Source: PVC group bacterium (lineage in GTDB: Bacteria; Verrucomicrobiota; Kiritimatiellia; SS1-B-03-39; UBA6053). Taken from it: a stretch of DNA of 36,173 nucleotides. The translations under genes were made by a program, and so were the position numbers. The notes below the pieces were generated by a model. The model was not told where the DNA came from. It saw only the letters and a list, made by a program, of their open reading frames with translations, and made no database searches. Of this stretch, positions 17,759 to 26,658 are shown piece by piece; the first letter of the stretch is position 1; every line of letters starts with the position of its first letter. Location: contig PXDP01000306.1 of assembly GCA_003565035.1 (NCBI GenBank), positions 1 to 36,173 on the forward strand, in the 5' to 3' direction.

Positions 17759-17791
17759 AACCGTCTTTTCCGATCATCGGAAAAGACGGTT
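17759..17791. terminator. Perfect 33-nt palindrome; probable bidirectional terminator between convergent genes
   Basis: AACCGTCTTTTCCGATcATCGGAAAAGACGGTT followed by TTCTGTTT; located between stop of rpiB-glyA (+) and stop of GNAT-nitrilase gene (-). Confidence 0.8.
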
Positions 17792-17798
17792 TTCTGTT

Positions 17799-19337
17799 TC
17801 AGCCTTTAAACTGAACGGAATAGAGATCGTCCCGGCGGTCGATGAGATTGCGGACGCTTCCGTGGGCGTGGAGTTCTTTGAGCAGGTCGAGATCGACATC
17901 GGCAATGAGAACCATCTCGGTGTTGGGCGTGGCTTCGGCTTTGACGACGTTGGTCGGGAAGGCGAAATCCGACGGCGTGAGAATGGCACTCTGCGCGTAT
18001 TGAATATCCATGTTGTTCACGTTGGGCAGGTTGCCCACCGCCCCGGCAATGACCACATAGCATTCGTTTTCGATCGCCCGGGCCTGCGCACAGTGGCGCA
18101 CACGCTGATACCCGTTCTGGGTGTCGGTCAGAAAGGGTACAAAAAGAAGATTCACGCCCTGATCCGCCAGGATGCGGCCCAATTCGGGGAATTCGACATC
18201 ATAGCAGATCAGAATCCCGATCTTCCCGCAGTCGGTGTCGAAGGCTTTGACTTCATTTCCGCCGCGCATGCCCCAGGCGGTGACTTCCGAGGGGGTGGGA
18301 TGGATCTTGTTGAACACTTCCCAGGTGCCGTCCCGGCGGCAAAGGTAGGCCGCGTTGAGCAACTGGTCGCCCTCGAGGGCCGGCATGCTGCCGCAGATGA
18401 TATTCACGTTGTAGGACACCGCCAGTTCCAAAAATCTGCGCCGCAGCGGATCGGCGGTTTCAGCGAGCTTGCGCATGGCCGCAGCCTCGCCCAGATGGTT
18501 GAAGGGTGCCATCAGCGGCGCATTGAAAAACTCGGGAAACACAATAAAATCGGATTCGTAATCTGACACCGCATCGATGAAATATTCCGCCTGCTCCATC
18601 AGGCGGTCCATATCGGAAAACGGGCGCATCTGCCACTGCACCACCCCGAGGCGCACGACGGATTTCTTGGTTTCGACCAGGGGCTGCTCGCTTTCCTGAT
18701 AGTAGATATTCGACCATTCAAGCAGGGTGGCGAACTGATGCGATTCTTTGTCGCCCGGCAGATAGTTTTCGAGAACCTTGCGCACATGGAAGCCGTTACT
18801 GAGCTGAAAACTCAGCACCGGATCCACAATCTCTTTTCGCCGGACTTTTTCGATGTATTCGTGCGGCTTCATTTCGTGCGCGTACTTGCCATAGTTCGGA
18901 ATTCGGCCGCCCGCCATGATCGCGCGCAATTCCAGATGCTCGCAGAGATCTTTGCGGGCATCGTACAGACGCCGACCCAGGCGCAGCCCGCGGTAATCCG
19001 GGTGCACAAACACCTCAATGCCATAAAGGACATCCCCCTCGGGATCGTGATTTTTAAAACTTTCCCCCGCAACAATCTGATCGTAGGTATGGTTGTCGCC
19101 GAATTTTTTGTAGTCCACAATCACCGACAGGGCACTGGCGGCGACTTTTCCGTTCACGGTCACGCAGAACTGACCTTCCGGAAAGAGGTCAATCAGCCGT
19201 TCCAGGCTTTCCCGCCGCCAGGAGACATGTCCCCAGCTCGAGTACGCCTGGCGCAGGCTCATGTTCAAATCCAGATAATCTTCAATGCGAAGATTGCGAA
19301 GTTCAATAACCGGAGAGGGTGTTTCATTATCCATCAA
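17799..19337 (-). CDS. Bifunctional GNAT N-acetyltransferase / carbon-nitrogen hydrolase (nitrilase superfamily)
   Basis: 512 aa; GNAT motif YGIEVFVHPDYRGLRLGRRLYDARKDL; nitrilase E-K-C triad contexts FIVFPEFFN, FNKIHPTPSE, GILICYDVEFPELGR. Confidence 0.92.
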   Translation of the reverse strand: MMDNETPSPVIELRNLRIEDYLDLNMSLRQAYSSWGHVSWRRESLERLIDLFPEGQFCVTVNGKVAASALSVIVDYKKFGDNHTYDQIVAGESFKNHDPEGDVLYGIEVFVHPDYRGLRLGRRLYDARKDLCEHLELRAIMAGGRIPNYGKYAHEMKPHEYIEKVRRKEIVDPVLSFQLSNGFHVRKVLENYLPGDKESHQFATLLEWSNIYYQESEQPLVETKKSVVRLGVVQWQMRPFSDMDRLMEQAEYFIDAVSDYESDFIVFPEFFNAPLMAPFNHLGEAAAMRKLAETADPLRRRFLELAVSYNVNIICGSMPALEGDQLLNAAYLCRRDGTWEVFNKIHPTPSEVTAWGMRGGNEVKAFDTDCGKIGILICYDVEFPELGRILADQGVNLLFVPFLTDTQNGYQRVRHCAQARAIENECYVVIAGAVGNLPNVNNMDIQYAQSAILTPSDFAFPTNVVKAEATPNTEMVLIADVDLDLLKELHAHGSVRNLIDRRDDLYSVQFKG

Positions 19338-19455
19338 TCCTACTTGAACTGAATTTGCTTAAAATCAAGCATACAGATTTGACCGGCCCCTCTCCGGAAG
19401 AAGAAAGGAAAGAATATCCCTTTATATTTCACAGTGATTTTCTTAGGGTGAACAC

Positions 19456-20307
19456 ATGGAACTGAAGCAACTGATCCGGCCACTGTGCCTTCTGCTGTTT
19501 ACCGGCTGCGCCAACGGGCTGTTTTATCATCCCGACCGGCAGATCCGGGCCCTGCCCTCCGACCGGGCGCTTGCGTTTGAAGACGTGTATTTTGACTCCA
19601 CCGATGGCACCGCGCTGCATGGTTGGTGGCTGCCGGCACAAACCGATCCGCCTCTGGGCACTGTGATCCACTTTCACGGAAACGCCCAGAACCTCTCCAC
19701 ACATGTCCGGTTCTCCGAATGGCTGCCCGCAAACGGCTACAACCTCTTTATCTTCAGCTACCGCGGATACGGAAAATCCGAAGGCGTCCCAACCCGAGCC
19801 GGAATCATCCGGGATAGCATTGCTGCGCTCAACCGGGTGTCCGAGCGGCCAGAAACCACGCCCGACACCCTCTTTGTCTGGGGACAGAGCCTCGGCGGCA
19901 CCGCCGCGCTCAATGCCCTGGCCCAAAGCAAAGTTCCGGTGCGGGCGGTGCTGATTGACTCCACCTTCTCCAGCCATGCCGCCATCGCCGGAGAAAAAAT
20001 GCGCGGGCTGCCACTGCTCCTGCAGCCCCTGCGGCTTTTCCGGCCCCTGTTCATTTCCCGTGGAAACGACGCCCGCACCGCCGTCAAAGAATTGAACATG
20101 CCGATTGCCTTCCTGCACGGCGAAAACGACCGCATCACCCCCCCCCACCACAGCCGGACACTCCATGCTCTCGTACCCAATCCCGGCCCCCTCTGGATCA
20201 TTCCCGGTGCCGGACACTGTGACGCGGTTCTGCGGTATCCCGAAACGGTGCAGCCCCTGATCCTGACCTTTTTCGAAGATCCTGAAAAGGCTTTTCGATT
20301 GCCATGA
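19456..20307 (+). CDS. Alpha/beta hydrolase (S33-like), putative lipoprotein
   Basis: 283 aa; lipobox-like LLFTGCANG; HFHGNAQNLSTH, VWGQSLGGTAALNAL nucleophile elbow, C-terminal GAGHCD. Confidence 0.87.
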   Translation: MELKQLIRPLCLLLFTGCANGLFYHPDRQIRALPSDRALAFEDVYFDSTDGTALHGWWLPAQTDPPLGTVIHFHGNAQNLSTHVRFSEWLPANGYNLFIFSYRGYGKSEGVPTRAGIIRDSIAALNRVSERPETTPDTLFVWGQSLGGTAALNALAQSKVPVRAVLIDSTFSSHAAIAGEKMRGLPLLLQPLRLFRPLFISRGNDARTAVKELNMPIAFLHGENDRITPPHHSRTLHALVPNPGPLWIIPGAGHCDAVLRYPETVQPLILTFFEDPEKAFRLP

Positions 20308-20333
20308 CGCATCGCCGGAACTAAGACAGCCGG

Positions 20334-21263
20334 ATGCACAGGCCACTTCATGCCGCAACCACCTCCGCCCCCGGTTCTCTCATGCTTATGGGTGAACATG
20401 CCGTCCTCCACGGTCACGCCGCCCTGTGCGCCGCCATGGATCAGCGGATCACGGTTCATCTGACCCCCCGCACGGACCGCCGGGTGCATCTGCGCTCCGC
20501 ATTAGGCGAACTTGAAACCTCCCTGGATGCCCTGGAACCGGTCCGGCCCTTTCAATTTGTCCTTGGTGCGCTGACTCACCGCCCGCCGCCAAGCGGGCTG
20601 GATCTCCGGATCGCGGCGGACTTTTCCGCCGACATCGGCTTTGGCTCCTCCGCCGCAGTCACCGTCGCCACCGTCGCCGCCCTCCACGCCGCCCGGGGCG
20701 AGCCGCTGGACCGGGCCATGATCTTCTCCGATGCCCGGGCCGTACTGCATGCGGTGCAGGGACGGGGCTCCGGCGCCGATCTTGCCGCCGCCACCTACGG
20801 CGGCATTGTCCGCTACCGCGCCGAACCGCTGGAAATTGAGCCCCTGGTTCAATCGCTGCCCCTCAGCGCCCACTACGTCGGCCACAAAACCCCTACCGCC
20901 GAGGTAATCCGCATTCTCGATACGCAGTGGGTCAACCGCGAAACGGAACGCGCACAAATTTTCCGTGAAATAAATGACCTCACCCTTCAGGCCACCGCCG
21001 CGGTGCGCAATGGGGATGTTCCCGCACTGGCCACCCTCTTCCGCCGACACCGCGACTGCCAAAAAACGCTGGGCTGCGAAGACCCCCCCACCACCGCGCT
21101 CCTGAAGGCACTCGATGCCCATCCGGACACCCTCGCCTGCAAAATTTCCGGTTCCGGACTCGGCGACTGCGTGATCGCGCTTGGACCGTCCGCCCTTGAA
21201 ATCCCCGGGGTCAAGTCCTGGCCCGTTCACATCACCAGCGAGGGCGTCACCCACCATGTCTGA
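20334..21263 (+). CDS. Mevalonate kinase (GHMP kinase family)
   Basis: 309 aa; SAPGSLMLMGEHAVLHGHAALCAAMDQRITV, GFGSSAAVTVATVAAL (GHMP motif), CKISGSGLGDCVIAL C-terminal motif. Confidence 0.87.
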   Translation: MHRPLHAATTSAPGSLMLMGEHAVLHGHAALCAAMDQRITVHLTPRTDRRVHLRSALGELETSLDALEPVRPFQFVLGALTHRPPPSGLDLRIAADFSADIGFGSSAAVTVATVAALHAARGEPLDRAMIFSDARAVLHAVQGRGSGADLAAATYGGIVRYRAEPLEIEPLVQSLPLSAHYVGHKTPTAEVIRILDTQWVNRETERAQIFREINDLTLQATAAVRNGDVPALATLFRRHRDCQKTLGCEDPPTTALLKALDAHPDTLACKISGSGLGDCVIALGPSALEIPGVKSWPVHITSEGVTHHV

Positions 21264-22245
21264 TCCTATCCGTCATCTTCAGTCCCTGCTTCCCCCGCAC
21301 AATACCCGGCACGAAAGCGCCACCGCCTACGCCCCGGCCAATATCGCCCTCTGCAAATACTGGGGCAAACGCGACAGCCGCCTCAAACTCCCCGTCACCG
21401 GCAGCCTTTCCGTCTCTCTCGGCGCACACGGCACCCGCATGACCCTCCGGCGCGCGGAGGCCGACACCCTGGTCCTCAACGGCGAAGCGGTCGATCCCGG
21501 AACCGCAACCTTCCGCCGGTTGTTTGCCTTTCTGGATCTCATCCGCGATCCCGCCCACCGGCTGACGATCAACAGCCATAATACCATCCCCATTGCCGCC
21601 GGACTCGCCAGCAGTGCCTCCGCCTTTGCCTGCGCGGTCAAAGCCCTCGAAGCCCTCTACGGCTGGGATCTCCCCCCCCAGCTCCGCAGCATCCTCGCCC
21701 GCCTCGGCAGCGGCAGTGCCTCCCGAAGTGTGTTCGACGGCTTTGTCGAATGGCATGCCGGGTCTGCGCCCGACGGCATGGACTCCTTCGCCGAACCCGT
21801 CGCACCCGTCTGGCCCGAATTCCGCATCGGCATCCTCACCGTATCCGAGGCCCCCAAACCTGTCGGCTCCACCGAAGCCATGGAGCGCACCGTCCGCACC
21901 GCCCCTCTCTACACAGCCTGGCCCGCCCAGGTCGCCCATGATCTTCCCCGCATTCGGCAAGCGGTGCTGGACCGCGATTTTGAGACCCTCGGCCAAACCG
22001 CCGAGCATAACGCTCTCGCTATGCACGCCACCATGATCGCCTCCTGGCCGCCGGTGATCTACTGGCTCCCCGAAACCACCGACCACCTCCATGCCGTGCA
22101 CCGACTCCGCGCCGAAGGCCTGCCTGTCTATGCCACCCTCGATGCCGGTCCCAACCTTAAACTCCTCTACACCGCTGAAGCCGGGAACGACCTCAAAGCC
22201 GCCTTTCCCCAACTCATTCAGATCGAACATACCCCTGCCCCATGA
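21256..22245 (+). CDS. mvaD: Diphosphomevalonate decarboxylase
   Basis: ORF 21181..22245, start placed at ATG 21256 (MSDPIRHLQ); ATAYAPANIALCKYWGKRDSRLKLPVTGSLSVSL, IPIAAGLASSASAFACAVKAL, GSGSASRSVFDGFVEW are diagnostic. Confidence 0.95.
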   Translation: MSDPIRHLQSLLPPHNTRHESATAYAPANIALCKYWGKRDSRLKLPVTGSLSVSLGAHGTRMTLRRAEADTLVLNGEAVDPGTATFRRLFAFLDLIRDPAHRLTINSHNTIPIAAGLASSASAFACAVKALEALYGWDLPPQLRSILARLGSGSASRSVFDGFVEWHAGSAPDGMDSFAEPVAPVWPEFRIGILTVSEAPKPVGSTEAMERTVRTAPLYTAWPAQVAHDLPRIRQAVLDRDFETLGQTAEHNALAMHATMIASWPPVIYWLPETTDHLHAVHRLRAEGLPVYATLDAGPNLKLLYTAEAGNDLKAAFPQLIQIEHTPAP

Positions 22246-23942
22246 AAATCTCCCCGCACCAGGACCTCCGCGTCGAAGGATTCTCCCGCTATGGCAGCTA
22301 CATGGTCTTCCGCCAGATGGATGCCGACAGTTCCCCGGACGAGGGCTGCCGCGGGCTGCACCTGCGCCACTGTCACGGGGCCCGGTTTTACAAGCCCACG
22401 CTTGCCAAACTGCTGATCAACGGCAACGAACCGGTCACCGCCTGGGACGAAGCCCTGCTCACTTTGCGTCCCGAAACAGGCTCCGGACAGATTGAAATCG
22501 TTTTCGACGGCGAAAAGGCTGTTCGTTTCCGCGGACGCGACTGCACCCTCGACCTGATCTTTGAGTCACATCCCGGCGCATCCATCTATCCCGCCCGGAA
22601 CGGGGCGCTGGAAGTGAACGCCCGTGCCTGTCACAGCAAAGTTCTTCTGCATGCTCTGCAGGGGCGACTCCAATCACTCAGCGACTGGCAGGGCGAACAC
22701 AGCACCCGCCTCCAGGCCCGGGTGGAGCCCGGCCCGGACGGTGTCTGGGAACTTGCATTCGATCTGTTCTCCGGCACCTGGACACCCCGTACTTTTCGTC
22801 CGTTTGATCTTTGCGTTCTGGAGGTCCGTAACGATTTTGCCGCCTTTCTCAAAGGCATTCCGGACGGAGCACCCGAATACGAGGAGGCCCGCCGCCGCGC
22901 CGCCTGGGTCACCTGGGCCGCCACCGTGCATCCCTCCGGCCACTTCAAACGGCCAGCCATCCTCATGAGCAAAAACCACATGTGCAACGTCTGGAGCTGG
23001 GACCACGCGTTCAATGCCATGGCCCTTATGCCGGGTCACCCCGAACTCGCCTGGGACCAAATGATGCTCATGGCCGACCGCCAAAACGAGCACGGAGCCT
23101 TTCCCGACGCCCAAAACGACGTGCACGAACACTTCAACTTCTGCAAGCCCCCCATTCACGGCTGGGCCCTCTCCCATCTGCGTGCCGACCGTCCGGACTT
23201 TTTCGATCCCGCCCGCCTCCGCGAAAGCCTCTCCTGGCTCGAACCCTGGACCCGCTGGTGGCTCAACCACCGCCTCTGGCAGGACGGCGGACTTCCGCTC
23301 TACCTCCACGGCAACGACAGCGGCTGGGACAACAGCACCTATTTCCTGCGCGGCGTGCCGGTGCTCACCCCCGATCTGCCCGCCTTCCTGGTCCTGCAGT
23401 GCCGCGAACTCGCCGAACTCCACCGGCTGCTCGGTCAGCAGCACGACGCCGACCTCTGGACCGCCAAAGCGCAGCAACTCCTCGATCAGCTCCTGGAAAC
23501 CCTCTGGGACGGCGAACGCTTTCATGCCCTCTATCTGCCTGAAAACGAAAAAATCGTCACCGACACCCTGATCGAAACCATGCCCCTTGTGCTCGGCGAT
23601 CTGCTGCCCGAAGTCATCCGCACCCGGCTCAAAACCCGGCTGCGCAGCTATCTCACCGACTACGGTCCCGCCACCGAACAGCCCGACAGTCCCCATTACC
23701 GTGCCGACGGCTATTGGCGCGGCCCCGTCTGGGCGCCGTCCACGCATCTCCTGATCGACGGCCTCCGGCGCGGCGGCGACCCCGAATTCGCCGCCGACAT
23801 CGCCCGCCGTTTCTGCACCCTCTGTGCCACGTCCGGTTTCGCCGAAAACTTCAACGCCCTCACCGGTGCCCCCCTCCGCGACAAAGCCTACACCTGGACC
23901 TCCAGCGTGTTCCTGATCCTGCTGAGAGAATATACCGGCTGA
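22242..23942 (+). CDS. GH63/trehalase-like (alpha/alpha)6 glycoside hydrolase
   Basis: 566 aa; CNVWSWDHAFNAMALMPGHPELAWDQMMLMADRQNEHGAFPDAQND...WALSHL, GNDSGWDNSTYF, GYWRGPVWAPSTHLLIDGLRR. Confidence 0.85.
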   Translation: MKISPHQDLRVEGFSRYGSYMVFRQMDADSSPDEGCRGLHLRHCHGARFYKPTLAKLLINGNEPVTAWDEALLTLRPETGSGQIEIVFDGEKAVRFRGRDCTLDLIFESHPGASIYPARNGALEVNARACHSKVLLHALQGRLQSLSDWQGEHSTRLQARVEPGPDGVWELAFDLFSGTWTPRTFRPFDLCVLEVRNDFAAFLKGIPDGAPEYEEARRRAAWVTWAATVHPSGHFKRPAILMSKNHMCNVWSWDHAFNAMALMPGHPELAWDQMMLMADRQNEHGAFPDAQNDVHEHFNFCKPPIHGWALSHLRADRPDFFDPARLRESLSWLEPWTRWWLNHRLWQDGGLPLYLHGNDSGWDNSTYFLRGVPVLTPDLPAFLVLQCRELAELHRLLGQQHDADLWTAKAQQLLDQLLETLWDGERFHALYLPENEKIVTDTLIETMPLVLGDLLPEVIRTRLKTRLRSYLTDYGPATEQPDSPHYRADGYWRGPVWAPSTHLLIDGLRRGGDPEFAADIARRFCTLCATSGFAENFNALTGAPLRDKAYTWTSSVFLILLREYTG

Positions 23943-24013
23943 CGGTATGGCAGCATGACCCGGATTCTTGCGTTTTAAGGGCGCATCCCCGATTTCCAGG
24001 TTTTCTTTATTGA

Positions 24014-24080
24014 AAAAGTTTCGTTTATAAACTAAACTTAATCTAATTCATGAAAAACATCATCTATAAACGAAACTTTT
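24014..24080. repeat. Perfect 16-bp inverted repeat spanning the start codon of the DUF4143-type ATPase
   Basis: AAAAGTTTCGTTTATA (24014..24029) and TATAAACGAAACTTTT (24065..24080). Confidence 0.9.
24016..24039. promoter_or_regulatory. 24-nt near-perfect palindrome (putative operator) 10 nt upstream of the ATPase ATG
   Basis: AAGTTTCGTTTATAAACTAAACTT; one mismatched pair. The left arm recurs inverted inside the CDS at 24065..24080. Confidence 0.6.
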
Positions 24081-25276
24081 ACCAGAGACAAATTACCCCG
24101 TGGATCGATAAAAGTGTGATCAAAGTGCTCACCGGAATGCGCCGTGTTGGAAAAAGCTGTTTGCTGCGCCAGGTGATGGATGAGCGGGAAGCTGCTGGGA
24201 TCCCGAAAGGAAACTTAATTTGGATCGACAAGGAGTCTGTAGACTTTGATTTTATAGAGACCTACAAACACCTGATTGAACATCTTGAGGGCCTGCGCAT
24301 ATCCAGCCCATTTGTGGAGGGGATGAAATATTTGTTCATCGATGAAGTTCAGGAGATCACCGGCTGGGAGCGGGCGGTCACTTCGTTGCTCAAAGACGGG
24401 GACTGGGATATCTATCTGACCGGGTCCAATGCCCACATGCTGTCCTCGGAGCTGGCCACCCTGCTTTCCGGGCGGTATGTTGAAATAGCCGTTTATCCAC
24501 TGAGCCTGCCTGAATTTCTGCGCTTCAACGGCCTGGAAAAGGACCGGGCCCGCGAAATCCTTCCCCTCTATCTTCGCCATGGCGGTTTTCCTGCCCTGCA
24601 CCAGTTTCAGGGCAATGAAACCACCGTGTATCAGTATATCAATTCCCTTTACGACACCATTGTCCTCAAAGACATTGTAAGCCGGCACGAACTCCGGAAT
24701 GTCCCTCTTTTTCAGCAGATCAGCCGGTTTGTTTTCGACAACATTGGCAATCCCTTTTCCGCCAAGCGGGTGGCAGACTACTTGAAATCCCAACGGCTGA
24801 AGGTGACGGTGGACACCGTTCAGAACTATCTCGGATACCTCACGGAAACCTTCGCACTGTATCAGGTCCGCCGATATGACATTAAAGGACGCAGACACCT
24901 GGAAATCTACGACAAATATTATCTGGGGGATATTGGTCTGCGCAACGCCCAGCTTGGATATCGGAATGACGCCATCAGCGGACTCCTCGAAAACCTTGTT
25001 TTTCTGGAACTCCGCCGCCGGGGGCACCGCGTGGATATTGGCAAAATTGGCGATGCGGAAGTTGATTTTGTGGCAAGCTCAGAAAACGGGGTGCACTATT
25101 GGCAGGTCTGTTACCTGCTGGCTTCGGAAGAGACCCTTGACCGGGAGTTCGGTGCGCTGGCCCGAATCCCTGACAACCATCCCAAAACCGTACTCAGCCT
25201 CGATCCTGTATCCCCGGGGAACAGAAACGGCATTTCCTGGATGTCGATCATCGATTTTCTGATGGGCAATGGCTGA
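24050..25276 (+). CDS. AAA family ATPase, DUF4143 type
   Basis: 408 aa; Walker A LTGMRRVGKSCLLRQ, Walker B YLFIDEVQEITGWE, GSNAHMLSSELATLLSGRYVEIAVYPLSLPEFL, C-terminal LENLVFLELRRRGHRV...GDAEVDFVA. Confidence 0.93.
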   Translation: MKNIIYKRNFYQRQITPWIDKSVIKVLTGMRRVGKSCLLRQVMDEREAAGIPKGNLIWIDKESVDFDFIETYKHLIEHLEGLRISSPFVEGMKYLFIDEVQEITGWERAVTSLLKDGDWDIYLTGSNAHMLSSELATLLSGRYVEIAVYPLSLPEFLRFNGLEKDRAREILPLYLRHGGFPALHQFQGNETTVYQYINSLYDTIVLKDIVSRHELRNVPLFQQISRFVFDNIGNPFSAKRVADYLKSQRLKVTVDTVQNYLGYLTETFALYQVRRYDIKGRRHLEIYDKYYLGDIGLRNAQLGYRNDAISGLLENLVFLELRRRGHRVDIGKIGDAEVDFVASSENGVHYWQVCYLLASEETLDREFGALARIPDNHPKTVLSLDPVSPGNRNGISWMSIIDFLMGNG

Positions 25277-25281
25277 ACAGA

Positions 25282-26658
25282 CTATCTGCGGTTCACGGAC
25301 AGTGGATTATGGAGGGTCGGTTCGCATTCCGGACCGCCGCCGGTGTGGATGCGGTCCACGCACTCCCGGCCCTGCATGAAGCTGTGATCCTGATTCGAGA
25401 CCTCGTACTTCCAGGCCCCGAAGCGTCCGCGACTGTAAATTCCGCTGGTTTCAAAGGCGCGCAACAACGGATCCACCACTTGGTCCCGCCCCAGAAACGG
25501 CACCGGATATCCGCGCGGCAAAAAGCGGTGCGCGGTGCTGAGGATTTCCGTCTCCTCCGGCAGGAGTCCGTCCTCCCGCAGGCCCCGCACCGTTTCACGC
25601 AGCAGCGTATCCGCATCCACCGGCTTATGCACCGTCTCGGAAATCTCCGCCATCAGCGACCACTGTTCGCCCGGCTTCGGCACATTGTGCGGACTGTAAT
25701 GACTGAACACCGTCACCCGGTAATACGGACTGTTCGCCCCCGGAAAATACATCCAGCATTTTCCCCGCAGGGCGTCCGGGGGCTGTCCGTTCAGTCCCAG
25801 CCCCACCACATGCGTGGAGGTATATCGCAGGCGGTCGGCCGCGCCCGCAGTGGGCACACAGGGACACATCCGTGCCAGCGAGTCCAGCGGGACGGTGCTG
25901 ATGAGCGCGTCATACTGAATGTCTTTTCCCCGGCGGGTGCGCACCGCGCGGCCGGCCGGATCCACCGCCACTGCCCCCTCGCTGTAGCGGAACCGTTCCG
26001 GAGGAAGTCCACCGGCCACCGCCCGCCAGACCGCTCCAGTTCCGCCCCGTTTCGGAAAACGGAAAGTCGCGTTCGGTCCCCAGCTCCGGTTGTCCTCGCC
26101 GGTTTCAATGGCCCGCAGCACGGTGTCCATCTCCGGGGCGGCCACCCGGTCCCCGACCCATCCGCAATCCATCGCCTCCGGGGGGAACCCCCACACCTTA
26201 AAATTGTACGGGCGCATGAACAGCTCGGAAATTCCCTCGCCGAATGCGCGGTCCATCCAGTCCCCGAACGAACGCGGGGTGCCGCCCGGCGCCGCGCGAA
26301 GACCCGCCAGACAGCGCCCGCAGTCCTCCGCACTCAGGCGGTGAAGATTTGACTGAAACGGATAGGGCACCCAACGGTCTCTGAACCGCACCCAGCTCTC
26401 CCGCTCATGCGTCAGCCACCCCCTGGACCCCAGAGCGGCGTCCATCACCCGGTCAAATTCGGGATAATGGGAGAACTGCACATGCCCCCCCAGATCCCAG
26501 GTGAAGCCCTGTTCATCCACAAACGAGGCGGCCAGACCACCCGGTCCCGGCGCGGCCTCCAGAATCAGCCAGTCCAGGCCCAACGCTTCCGCCCGCATGG
26601 CTGCGCCCAGTCCCGTGGGACCGGCACCGAGGATGAGAAGCCGGGTTTTATGGCTCAC
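25282..26658 (-). CDS. NAD(P)/FAD-dependent amine-oxidase-like protein (protoporphyrinogen oxidase/UDP-galactopyranose mutase-like)
   Basis: 458 aa; N-terminal Rossmann motif LLILGAGPTGLGAAMRAEALGLDWLILEA and GGLAASFVDEQGFTWDLGGHVQFSHYPEFD. Confidence 0.87.
   Translation of the reverse strand: MSHKTRLLILGAGPTGLGAAMRAEALGLDWLILEAAPGPGGLAASFVDEQGFTWDLGGHVQFSHYPEFDRVMDAALGSRGWLTHERESWVRFRDRWVPYPFQSNLHRLSAEDCGRCLAGLRAAPGGTPRSFGDWMDRAFGEGISELFMRPYNFKVWGFPPEAMDCGWVGDRVAAPEMDTVLRAIETGEDNRSWGPNATFRFPKRGGTGAVWRAVAGGLPPERFRYSEGAVAVDPAGRAVRTRRGKDIQYDALISTVPLDSLARMCPCVPTAGAADRLRYTSTHVVGLGLNGQPPDALRGKCWMYFPGANSPYYRVTVFSHYSPHNVPKPGEQWSLMAEISETVHKPVDADTLLRETVRGLREDGLLPEETEILSTAHRFLPRGYPVPFLGRDQVVDPLLRAFETSGIYSRGRFGAWKYEVSNQDHSFMQGRECVDRIHTGGGPECEPTLHNPLSVNRR

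Noticed and set aside
20502-22230. 251-aa and 327-aa minus-strand ORFs
   Set aside because: Opposite to mevalonate kinase and mvaD; typical GC-rich shadow ORFs.
24014-24080. Possible toxin-antitoxin or insertion-sequence terminal repeat
   Set aside because: Only one ORF, no antitoxin-sized partner, no transposase or matching distal inverted repeat seen near 25276.
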